Source: Sabellastarte sp. h YS-2021 | Taxonomy: Eukaryota > Annelida > Polychaeta > Sabellida > Sabellidae | NCBI GenBank assembly: GCA_964017235.1 | Contig: OZ024928.1 | Span: forward strand, 88,903,566-88,967,565 | Length of the DNA stretch: 64,000 bases | Direction of reading: 5' to 3' | Shown: piece by piece, positions 28,801 through 40,800 of the stretch | How the letters are laid out: every line of letters starts with the position of its first letter | Numbering within the stretch: position 1 is the first letter of the stretch | Program-made: the position numbers and the translations under genes | Notes under the pieces: model-generated | What the model was told of the DNA's origin: nothing | Database searches by the model: none | The model's input: the letters and a program-made list of their open reading frames with translations, nothing else

Positions 28801-31800
28801 GGTGAAGTTTCAGACCCGTAGGTAATTACTCACCTACTCAAAATGAGTAAATGCGAATTATCTCTAAAAGAATTGCAGATACCCAATTTTTCTCAAATAA
28901 GTCATTCATCTACTTTTGGGAGAGCTTTCACTTGGTGAAGTTTCACGCCCGTAGCTAATTACTCACCTACTCAAAATGAGTAAATGCAAATTATCTCTAA
29001 AAGTATTGCAGATAGCCAATTTTTCTCAAATAACTCATTCATCTACTTTTGGAAGAGCTTTCACTTGGTGAAGTTTCAGACCCGTAGCTAATTACTCACC
29101 TACTCAAAATGAGTAAATGCTAATTATCTCTAAAAGTATTGCAGATAGCCAATTTTTCTCAAATAACTCATTCATCTACTTTTGGAAGAGCTTTCACGTG
29201 GTGAAGTTTCAGACCCATAGCTAATTACTCACCTACTCAAAATGAGTAAATGCGAATTTTCTCTAAAAGTATTGCAGATACCCAATTTTTCTCAAATAAC
29301 TCATTCACCTACTTTTGGAAGAGCTTTCACATTGTGAAGTTTCAGACCCATAGCTACTTACTCGCCTACTCAAAATGAGTAAATGCTAATTATGTCTAAA
29401 AGTATTGCAGATAGCCAATTTTTCTCAAATAACTCATTCATATACTTTTGGAAGAGCTTTCACTTACTGAGGTTTCAGACCCCTAGCTAATTTCTCACCT
29501 ACTCAAAATGAGTAAATGCGAATTATCTCTAAAAGTATAGAAGATAGCCAATTTTTCTCAAATAACTCATTCACCTACTTTTGCGAGAGCTTTCACTTGG
29601 TGAAGTGTCAGACCTGTAGCTAATTTCTCACCTACTCAAAATGAGTAAATGCTAAATATCTCGAAAAGTATTGCAGATAGCCAATTTTTCTCAAATAACT
29701 CATTCATTTACTTTTGGAAGAGCTTTCACATGGCGAAGTTTCAGACCCATAGCTAATTACCCGCCTACTCAAAATGAGTAAATGCGAATTATCTCTAAAA
29801 GTATTGCAGATAGCCAATTTTTCTCAAATAACTCATTCATCTACTTTTGGAAGAGCTTTCACATGGTGAAGTTTCAGACCCATAACTAATTACTCACCTA
29901 CTCAAAATGAGTAAATGTGAATGCTCTCTAAAAGTATTGCAGATAGCCAATTTTTCTCAAATAACTCATTCACCTACTTTTGGGAGAGCTTTCACTTGGT
30001 GAAGTTTCAGACCCGTAGCTAATTACTCACCTACTCAAAATGAGTAAATGCTAATTATCTCTAAAAGTATTGCAGATAGCCAATTTTTCTCAAATAACTC
30101 ATTCATCTACTTTTGGAAGAGCTTTCACATGGTGAAGTTTCAGACCCATAGCTAATTACTCACCTACTCAAAATGAGTAAATGCGAATTCTCTCTAAAAG
30201 TATTGCAGATAGCCAATTTTTCTCAAATAACTCATTCACCTACTTTTGGAAGAGCTTTCACTTGGTGAAGTTTCAGACCCGTAGCTAATTACTCACCTAC
30301 TCAAAATGAGTAAATGCTAATTATCTCTAAAAGTATTGCAGATACCCAATTTTTCTCAAATAACTCATTCATCTACTTTTTGGAGAGTTTTCACTTGGTG
30401 AAGTGTGAGACCTGTAGCTAATTTCTCACCTACTCAAAACGAGTAAATGTTAAATATCTCTAAAAGTATTGCAGATAGCCATTTTTTCTCAAATAACTCA
30501 TTCACCTACTTTTGGGAGAGCTTTCACTTGGTGAAGTTTCAGACCCGTAGCTAATTACTCACCTACTCAAAATGAGTAAATGCGAATTATCTCTAAAAGT
30601 ATTGCAGATAGCCAATTTTTCTCAAATAACTCATTCATCTACTTTTGGGAGAGCTTTCACTTGGTGAAGTTTCAGACCCGTAGGTAATTACTCACCTACT
30701 CAAAATGAGTAAATGCGAATTATCTCTAAAAGAATTGCAGATACCCAATTTTTCTCAAATAAGTCATTCATCTACTTTTGGGAGAGCTTTCACTTGGTGA
30801 AGTTTCACGCCCGTAGCTAATTACTCACCTACTCAAAATGAGTAAATGCAAATTATCTCTAAAAGTATTGCAGATAGCCAATTTTTCTCAAATAACTCAT
30901 TCATCTACTTTTGGAAGAGCTTTCACATGGTGAAGTTTCAGACCCATAGCTAATTTCTCACCTACTCAAAATGAGTAAATGCGAATTATCTCTAAAAGTA
31001 TAGGAGATAGCCAATTTTTCTCAAATAACTCATTCATCTACTTTTGGGAGAGCTTTCACTTGGTGAGGTTTCAGACCTGTAGCTAATTTCTCACCCGCTC
31101 AAAATGAGTAAATACTAATTATCTCTAAAATTATTGCAGATAGCCAATTTTTATCAAATAACTCATTCATCTACTTTTGGAAGAGCTTTCACATTGTGAA
31201 GTTTCAGACCCATAGCTACTTACTCGCCTACTCAAAATGAGTAAATGCGAATTCTCTCTAAAAGTATTGCAGATAGCCAATTTTTCTCAAATAACTCATT
31301 CATCTACTTTTCGAAGAGCTTTCACATGGCAAAGTTTCAGACCCATAGGTAATAACTCACCTACTCAAAATGAGTAACTGCGAATTATCTCTAAGAGGAT
31401 TGCATATAGCCAATTTTTCTCAAATAACTCATTCACCTACTTTTGGGAGAGCTTTCACATGGTGAAGTTTCAGACCTGTAGCTAATTACTCACCTACTGA
31501 AAATGAGTAAATTCGAATTATCTCTAAAAATATTGCAGATAGCCAATTTTTCTCAAATAACTCATTCATGTACTTTTAGGAGAGCTTTCACTTGGTGAAG
31601 TTTCAGACCCATAGCTAATTACTCACCTACTCAAAATGAGTAAATGAGAATTATCTCTAAAAGTATTGCAGATAGCCAATTTTTCTCAAATAACTCATTC
31701 ATCTACTTTTGAAAGAGCTTTCACATGGTGAAGTTTCAGACTCGTAGGTAATTACTCACCTACTCAAAATGAGTAAATGCTAATTATCTCTAAAAGTATT

Positions 31801-34800
31801 GCGGGTACCCAATTTTTATCAAATAACTCATTCATCTACTTTTGGAAGAGCTTTCACATGGTGAAGTTCCAAACCTGTAGGTAATTACTCACCTACTCAA
31901 AATGAGTAAATGCGAATTATCTCTAAAAGTATTGCAGATAGCCAGTATTTTTCAAATAACTCACTTTACCTATATTTTGGGAGAACTTTCAATTAGTGAA
32001 TTTTCAGATCCATATCTAATTACTCACCTACTCAAAATGAGTAATTGCCTATTATCACAAAAAGTATTGCAGATAGCCAGTATTTCTCTAATAACTCATT
32101 CACCTACATTTTGGAGATATTTCACATGCTAAAGTTTTTTTATGAATTATTAAAATAATTTTTAATGCATTAAAATTAATGAAATCATGCACTAAATCGA
32201 TTATAACTTGAAAAGTATTGTATTTAGAGCATTTTGTTAAAATATGTTATTCACCTACTTTTTCCCACAGCAACAACATGGTGAGTAACTTGGGTGTCTA
32301 TCTCAATAGATAAGTGAGTAATAACTACTTCTGGATTTTTCACTAACTTCCATCATGAGTGAAATCACTTGTAACTTGAAAACTATTGCATTTAGACCTT
32401 CAGGGTAGTACAAAAGTGTCCTATGCAAAGGGGAAAGATTTCAATTTTCGCCACTTTTGGCGGCCATCTTGGATTTTAGCGGAAAAAAATGAAAAAGTGT
32501 GAATATCTCGAAAACCATAAGGGATAGAGCAATTTCGAGCGAATTTTTGACCTGCAAGGTAGTACAAGAATGTCCTGTGCAAAGGGGTAAAATATCAATT
32601 TTCGCCACTTTTGGCGGCCTTTTTTGGATTTTTGCGGAAAATAGAAAAGTGTCAATATCTCGAAAATCGTAAGAGATAGAGCAATTTTGAGCAAATTTTT
32701 GACCTGCAGGGTGGTACAAGAGTCTCCTGTGCAAAGGGGGAAAATTTCAATTTTCGCCACTTTTGGCAGCCATCTTACATTTTTGCGGAAAATGAAAAAG
32801 TGTCAATATCTCGAAAACCGTAACAGATCGAGCGATTTCGAGCGATTTTTTGACCCGCAGGGTGATACAAGAGTGTCCTGTCCAAAGGGGAAAAATTTCA
32901 TTTTTCGCCACTTTCGGCGGCCATCTTGGATTTTTGCTGAAAATGGAAAAGTGTCAATATCTCAAAAAGCATAACAGATAGAGCGGTTTCAAGCGAATTT
33001 TCGACCTGCAGGATGGTACAACAGTGTCCTATGCAAAGGGGAAAAATTTCAATGTAGTATTTCTTCCCCTGCGGTACTCGGCGGGAGATACATACCGCGG
33101 CAGTGGTCTTGTTTTTGATACATTGCAAAAGAAAAAGAAAATCCAACATTCTTGAGATTAAGTGAATCTGCCAAGATCTGATCACAGTATTTTATGATGT
33201 CATCTCTCCACTAATATATTAAAGTCATACAAGCCCTACAAAAGTGTTGTTCTGCATTATCAGAAATGACTGAAAACCATTTAAATATTTTGAAAAAAGA
33301 TAAATCTTATCATTGCAGGAAGACTGGCCAAGAAAAAAAAAGAAAAATGGTTTATAATAATTGTAAATCTCACAAAATGAGTGCTACAAAAATACCCAAT
33401 GAATGCCTGTGGCATGAAAGATGGCCTGTCTGGGGATATGTTGGCGTCGAGTCAGCACAATCTAGTTAGGATTTTGAACTGAGTTACATGTACACATGTA
33501 GTCAATAGAATGTGTTTTTACAGATAGAATGTGTTTTTACAGTGTTTATAAGATTTTCAGTAAGTATGATGCTTACTTGAGTTAAACATGTATCATTTTG
33601 ACTATATTTTCCCTATTGTTCAAAGATTAATACAAAATAAAGGTTAAGGTGGTACATCATGATGGCTATAGGGGTGTTGGGAGGCTATCTTGTTTAAAAA
33701 AAGATTCTTATTTTCACTATATTTTTTCAGTAATATTCCTATTTTATTCCTATTTTTTGACTCGAAATTCCTATTTTCCTATTTTTTGAGACCCACTTTC
33801 AACTTGACGCCCTGAAAATGTCACATGACACAGAAAACCACTGTGGTTATTTGATAATCTTGGTCTCAACTGAGACCCTTTCTGTGAAAACCATTTCAGA
33901 CAAAGACTTTGCTGAACCTAAAGGCTCAGATTTGAGCCAGTGACTCAGCCTGAGGCTGGACTAAGTCTGAGACCTTTCCTGAAAATAGCCCCTGGTTAAC
34001 TGTTTTCTTATGTATATCATCTTTTATATGGGATGCTATGTGATGCTTAGAATTCTTAAAATTTGGAGTCACACCCTAAATATGTAACAATTCAAAACAT
34101 TTTACCTGTGTATTAGGTTAAAAATATATAATATGACATCTATTTTTAAAGTACCTAAACAATTTGTATGAATTTTCCATATATCAAGCACCTTGTTTTT
34201 ATCCGCCATATTGTTTGCAGTGTTTACATCCAGGGTACATGCACATTTGATGTTTTGTGTATTTCATCTCTCCTATAATATTATACATTGGACAAAGTTT
34301 CTTATTAATCAGCAGCTAATGCATCAGCAGCTACCGGGTGACCAAATTATGCCAAACATTTCCAGCCTTAGTGAAATCTCCTGCAGGGATAGTAATTAAA
34401 GCTTCTGAGTACCTTAAATACTCCATGTCTTCACTTTTATCTTTCATTCTTCTAAGTTAAATATAGAGACTCAGAGATATTTAAGCGGCCTGTGAGGGGC
34501 GCTTATTTCTTTTCACGTAAGTTCGACTGATCACTGCCACCGCCGGATTATGGTCTCCCGTGAATAACTTCTTGGGCTTTCAAATTTTTCTTTCCTTCTT
34601 ATCTTTCTTTAAAACTATAGGGGTGGGAAAAATTTTTGGGATACTTTGCGGAGACCTTAAGCTTTACTTAAGGTAACCTTAAGAATTTTTCAAAAACACC
34701 CCATAATCGTTTCGGAAAAAACCACACACACCTGTGCTATAAAATTTATCAGGTACAGTCAAGACCTAAATCCCAAGGTTAGAAAGTATTTTCTGATCAA

Positions 34801-37800
34801 TCAGACGATAGATGACTGAATGGGAGGCATTTTATGTTCGTAATTTTTTTTAAAATGGGTACTTGGTCTGTATCTCAAAAACAGTCAGGATTTCGACGTT
34901 TTGTTGGAATAACTTATTCAGCTACTTTTTAATAATCTTTCACATGCTGAAGTTTTAGCCCTGTATCTGCAATCTTAAGGTCACCTTAATGTCAAAAAGG
35001 GGGTTTTGGCCTTCCAGGTCACTTAATTTTTCACTTTTTTCAACCAAACTCGGCATATATATTAAGATCTACCAAATGAGTATCCTGACTTTATGGTAGC
35101 TTAAACTGTTAATATAATTGGAGCTATGCCCCCCCCCCCCCCCCCTAAAGTCATAACATTGGAATAAAGCCGTCTGGCCCCTTTCTTTTTCCGTATCTAA
35201 CGTATATTGATATTGAAGTGCATCAAAAGAAGACTCTTACTACCTTATGATTTAAGTATTAATGATGTTATGGCCATCTTAAACTTAAATAAAATGTAGG
35301 GTTTTTCAGCCCTAAGCTCAGTTAATGTTTACATTTTTAAAATAACACTTGGCACATTTATAAGGGTTGGCAGAAGGGACATTCTCATTTTATGGTTACC
35401 TTAAAGTCACAGTATGAATGAAGTTATGGTCACCTTAAGTGAAAAAGGAAGTTTTCAGCCTCCAGCTATCTTATTGTTCAACAGACCTCAGCTAAACTTT
35501 ATGCCCTTATAAAGGATGACGAAAGGGACATTCTTATTTTATGGTCATCTTAAAGTCCTAATATGAATGAAGTTATGGCCACCTTGCAGTGAATTTATGG
35601 AGTTTTTAGTCTCCAGCTATCGTATTGTTCAGCTGACCTCAGTTAAATTTTGCACACTTATTAAAGATGAAAATGGGGACATTCTTATTTTCTTTCCACC
35701 TTGGAGTTCCAGTACAAGCACAATCATGGCCATCTTGAAGTAAAAATGAGGGTTTGCAGCTCCCAACTGATTTATTGTTCAATGACATCAGTTCAACTTG
35801 ACACATTGATTAAGTTTAAGGTAGACTTTTAATGATATTTTTACTTAAAATTCCTGTATTTAAGAGACTTTGACCAACTTAAGATAATAAATATATAGTT
35901 TTTGCTCCCACCTCATTTATTTTATGACTTTTTAAAACCACACCTGTCACATGTATACTTAAAACAAAATTTCTGTTATCTGGCAAAGCTAGCCTCCTAG
36001 TGTTTTTGAAGTTATGGCATCTTCAAAGAAAAAAATGAGATATTTAGCATGCAGTGATGTGGTTATTAATATATTGCAGCTGATCAGTGTTCATATAATT
36101 ATAAATTCCAAATTTTAGGCACATTAAAAAAATCCCACATTCTCCTGATTCCATTCTTGTGGAATTGTGTGCATATAACTTTTCCTTTTTGGGAAAAAAG
36201 CTTTAATTAAATCAGCTTTTGTTTAGCAGCAGAAGTTGGTGATCTAGCTACTTATTCACATATACTATCTAAATTGGTCAAATGTATAGACTTGACTTCT
36301 TTCAGAAGATAAGATGACTGGAAAAAAACACTTTCCTCCAACTCTGTATTTGCTTTTGTGTGATATCTATCTGGAGGCAGATGCATGGCAAGTCCAACTC
36401 TCTCACTGATGCCCCACTAAGCTTTGTCTGTTAACATCTGTGTCATTACATAATGTGTCTGCACAATGAGTGAAAAGGTTGATAAGGGATATCAAGATGT
36501 ATTAATTTCTTTTCCTTAAGGGATATGCTTACAGTAAATCTTTTTGGGGGTAAACAATTCAAACAAGGACATTTATCTTTAGGTTCATGGAAGTAGAGTC
36601 TTGTGGAAAGAATGACTTGTCTGTTTTGAGAGAATGGAAAAAGCCTTAATAATATGTAAAACCCTTGGGCTTTCATGATATTCAGATATAGATTCATTTG
36701 TGAATTAAAAATGTTAACAATAACATCTGACAACATGACTTCGTGTATTTTTTTTACAATGGAGCAGTAAAGGATTTCACAAATACGATTATCTTAAGTA
36801 TATTTATCTTATAAAAATATTAAATAGCAATGAATTTTCAGAGGCATAAAATGCCTCAAAGATATACAACATATGAATGCCCCTATCTATAGCCAATTAT
36901 AGTTTACTACAGTGTATCTTTGTCATTATAAATGATATATTCTTTTCATAAAATATACCACTCTATGAAACACGATAAAGCTCATATTCTGCTTACAGTC
37001 TAATACTTCCATCAGATATAAAACACAGTAAAGCTTACCTTCTCCTTACAGTCTTGTACCACAACTACTACAGCTTTATTAACTCAAGTCTCCATTCGGG
37101 CCGCTCGTTTTTGTTAGGAAACACCTTTTTCTAGTTGTCTTATGTGGTCAGCTCTTCATAATGATAGAGTTCTGAGAACATTTTTCTCTAATCACCACCG
37201 CTACTACCCCTTTAGTCATTATTTGGCATTAATATACACTCCGTTTATCTGAAAATGTCTGTTAAGTAGATGTATTTGTTTCCTTGCGATTCACTTTCAT
37301 AAGGATCAGCTGCATTCAACAATTCTGTGACATCTCTTACATGAGCTCATAATTGTGGGATTATAGTGTCAGACAATGACACATTTAGTTTCTCTCCAAA
37401 TTGCAGGAAATCAAGGTGATTCCAATTCATAGAAGTGTACATTCCTGTCAAATTTTACACACAGATGTCCTGGATTGTCTTCCATTGATGTAGTGTGTAT
37501 GATCAAAGAGTCATGAAGACAAGATTCTTGGTCCATTTCTGGACTGCAGTTGGTCTTATAATGTTTACAGAAAATAAGTTGTTTTAGATACAGCCCAAGT
37601 TAAGAATTTTTATGGCCTCAAGGGCTGTCACCGTGTTTATTATATTAAAGTCATTGAGTCGAATATTAAAATTCTTTTATTAAATATTGTCTTTGAATAC
37701 CCAAAAATAATATTTTGACAATCATCAGGAACTTACTGTGATTAAAGACAATCAACAAAGTGAATTTTTTGAAATTTGAATTCAGTGGTTGGAGTATATT

Positions 37801-40800
37801 TCATTGCATAATAAAGTTTATAATGTTGAATAATAAAATTAATTCACCAATGGGGAAATGCCTTTTCTGTATACTTGCCTTATTGGAAATTCTTTACACA
37901 TCTGTGATTTTTGTGGCCAAATTAGGCCTCTCATCTCCCCTGATACAAATTTTGGTTTATTCGATCTTTATTTAAAAGTTAATTGCCCCCAGTGGAGAGT
38001 TTTTGCATACTGTTGAGAATTTTAGCGTTTCTTACTGTACATGAAAATCTTCACCTACTCATCATAGGCCATGAGTTGTTTGGTTGATAGCATATGTTGT
38101 GTATTTATTAGCACGAAGCAGATGGACATGATGAGAAAAAAGAGGTATCACATGACATATCACATAATGTGATGATGTGTGTGATTTGTAGTACAGTTTT
38201 CACTAATAGTTTCGCTAATAAGGCTGAAAATGATTTTCTATATTAAAAGCAACTTTATAAGAAAAAAAATCATTTTTATCAGCTCAAAATAACTTTGCAG
38301 TTGTATCTCTTATGAAAAAAATACTTAATTTTTCTTTTATGAATGTACATTATAATAATTATAAATTATATAAAAATCTGTAATATCACTTGCATTCAGT
38401 TAAAAATGATAATTTTACTCTTTTTTAGCCTTAACTAACTTACATTTTGTACTTTAACATTTTGTACTTTAACATTTGAACATCTTTACATTTATTGAAT
38501 TGTTCAACTTGTGTTTGTTGTGGACTAAAAGATTAAAATGTGTTTAGAAAGATCTGTTGTGTTTACACAGATTGAAATATAGTGATAAAGTTGAATATTT
38601 ATTATCCATGAGGAGATTGCCTATGTTTTTGCCACATATTTCATAATTTGTTTTTATTTCAAATAAAAGAATATGCAAGTTATTTTTAAATATGCGTGAC
38701 TTCTCCATGAAAGTAATGCATTAAAAGTGATATTTTCAAAGAAATACTGTAATAATTCCACACAAAAAGCCATTTAAATTGTGTACAATAAGTTAATAAT
38801 TAAAATTTGAAAAAAAAGTGTGGTTAAACCATAACCCCTACCTGTGGCAAATTCAAACCCCCTTGGAAAAGTATGAAAAATTTAGTGTGGCACAATACGT
38901 GCTCTTTAAAGGAAAACACTTTTAATAATCATGGTACTGACATAACTGTTGGCCATAAATTTCAATTTTCAGACTGCTGTTATTCAGAACATAGCTGTTT
39001 TTATTCATGGATTTTTGTGTTGTGTGTATATTATATTTACTGAAAATTTTACAGTTTTGTCCTTTAATTTGTGATTCTTCAAATGTACATATTTTCTCTC
39101 TATGTCTTGTTGACTGTTGTAATACAATGTATATGTGCTGTGACACAAGATTTTTTACTTGCCTCTAATATAAAACAAAACAAAACAGGGGATTGTCACA
39201 TATTATAACATATTTCAGTTGGACAGGACCTCTTTTTCTATCGATTTTTTAATTTATAAAATTTATTCAACTTCTATGTGAGAAAGCCAACATGCTTTTG
39301 GAGATTTATCACAATGTGTGAAGAAGTATTGAGATGAATAACAGTAACATAAGTTGAAAACGCATGTGTGTGTAGTAAAACTAACTGCTGTTGGCATTAC
39401 CGTATCTAAGGAGATAAGGTTGTGGTTTGGCTGATGTTTGTTTGTTGGTTGACAAGATTATTAAAACTAATATGGTCAATGTGATAACACTTTGATTTTA
39501 ATACCAGTTAGAAACCAAACAAAATGTTCTGTATTTGCTAAAATAAAGATAGCAATTACTAAAGTAATATCATATATATATTGGAATGTGACTTCATATG
39601 ACTTCAATCAAATATGCAGTAAAATTTTGTTGCTATTATTACAGATGTCATTTAAGAACCTTAAGGTATATTAAGATAGATAAGACATCGGTTTGAACTT
39701 AAATTGGTTAATAAATACAGTCATTCTTTATCATTCATGATCATCAAAAGGTATTTAAGAATTTTACTGTTCTTTTGGGTTTTAGGGTATTAACACCCAT
39801 GTATTTAACAGAATTTATAGCAGGTGTTTGTTGCTGTTCTTAAATCTTTGGCATTAAATTTTGAGTTTTGAGCCAAATGTTGTTTGTGTGGATTTGTGTG
39901 TTGTGCAAATAATATATATTTATTGTCAAATTTACAGTTTTGTTTATCATTTCAAGTGAAATGTGTGAAATGGTCTTTTTATACATTTCCCATGTGGGTT
40001 TTGTGAACTTATAAAATGTGTTGTAAAATTGTTACACAAGAGGATTAGTTATATCTTATATGAAAATATGTATTGGTAAGTAATAAAACTTTAGTAACCA
40101 TACTGTTATATATTCTCAAGTTCTGTGAGTGTCACCTTTGACACCATATGTGTCATGTAACCATGGTCAGCAAATGTGAACTATTATTTACATTATATAA
40201 TATATGGTCAAAGATAAACATTGAAATGGATTATATAGCCAAGAAGACACCATGAAAGTTTCAATGAGCTACTCCAATTAACTTTAACAAATAACAATTA
40301 GCAAATACGGTTAAGATTTGTAATTATCAACCTATTGAGAACACAAGCTGCAGTTCTGTTTTCCTTCAGTATATATGTGGATTTAAATGTTTTGAATACT
40401 TTTTTCTGCATAAGGCTGATTATCAATGTCCTCTATTATATATTGTGATAAGCATATGACCATCATTGTAAATTGCAATATAAATTATACTGTATGTAAT
40501 TGAAAAACATAACTTGAAATAAAACTATTGAAGTATTATATTATCAGGTAATTTATTCAAAGAATATTTTTCTTTTTCTTTCAGAGTCCAAGTTCCCAAA
40601 AAGGATCAGACAAAAAATCTCTTAAATTTACTGCACCCAGTTTGGTTCTGAAAGTAAAGCCACCCCAGCCAGTACAAGGTAAGGTTATAATTGACTGATG
40701 CCATCCTTCAAAGGGGCCGATTTCAGTAACCTAAGCTAATCTTGCATACTCTAATAGTGCTTTCTTGTTCTAGTTTTCGTACTATTGCTAAATGATTTTT

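Larger units (their letters stand above)
23190..33111 (+). mobile_element. Helentron-like element, family 3, with large satellite body
   Basis: The 5' end TATCTCCCGCC has its inverted match GGCGGGAGATA at 33080-33090. After that come ACCGC/GTGGT hairpin arms and CTTG (33108-33111) before T. The 5' end also folds on itself (ATCTCCC...GGGAGAT). The body consists of three tandem arrays. At 9.9 kb it is very long for a non-autonomous element, almost all of it satellite. Confidence 0.7.
14541..33465 (+). mobile_element. Helentron-like element, family 2 copy A, split by nested insertions
   Basis: The 5' end TATATCCCCAGAC (14541-14553) has its inverted match GTCTGGGGATAT at 33428-33439, followed by CTAG at 33462-33465 before T. 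The 5' part (14541-15088), a bridge (about 16814-16857) and the 3' part (33116-33465) all resemble the uninterrupted copy at 41720-44329. This supports one element broken by later insertions. Confidence 0.7.
14157..33814. mobile_element. TIR element starting CAGGGCGTCAAG, split by insertions
   Basis: CAGGGCGTCAAG (14157-14168) faces CTTGACGCCCTG (33803-33814). Both ends carry TTCCTATTTTTT motifs, in the same orientation on both sides. A CAGGG start is common in hAT-type non-autonomous elements (inference). Its centre is occupied by the family 2 Helentron. Confidence 0.55.
13765..33997. mobile_element. Outermost foldback element of a nested complex
   Basis: The left arm (from about 13765, ATGAAAGGTCTTAGCCT...CTCAGGCTT) is an imperfect inverted copy of the right arm ending about 33997 (GCCTGAGGCTGGACTAAGTC...CCCCTGG). 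Similarity continues through several TGAGAC/GGCTCA blocks to about 13930 and 33850. All repeats between lie inside it. Confidence 0.55.

Noticed and set aside
24700..32130. Possible CRISPR-like regular array
   Set aside because: The whole 133-bp unit is conserved with no unique spacers, in a eukaryotic intron; it is a satellite.
33266..33469. 67-codon open frame with KKRK stretch
   Set aside because: It lies in the 3' part of the family 2 element and has no counterpart frame in copy B.
34193..34399. 68-codon open frame right of the nested complex
   Set aside because: No splice context in phase with exons 6 or 7 and no recognisable product.
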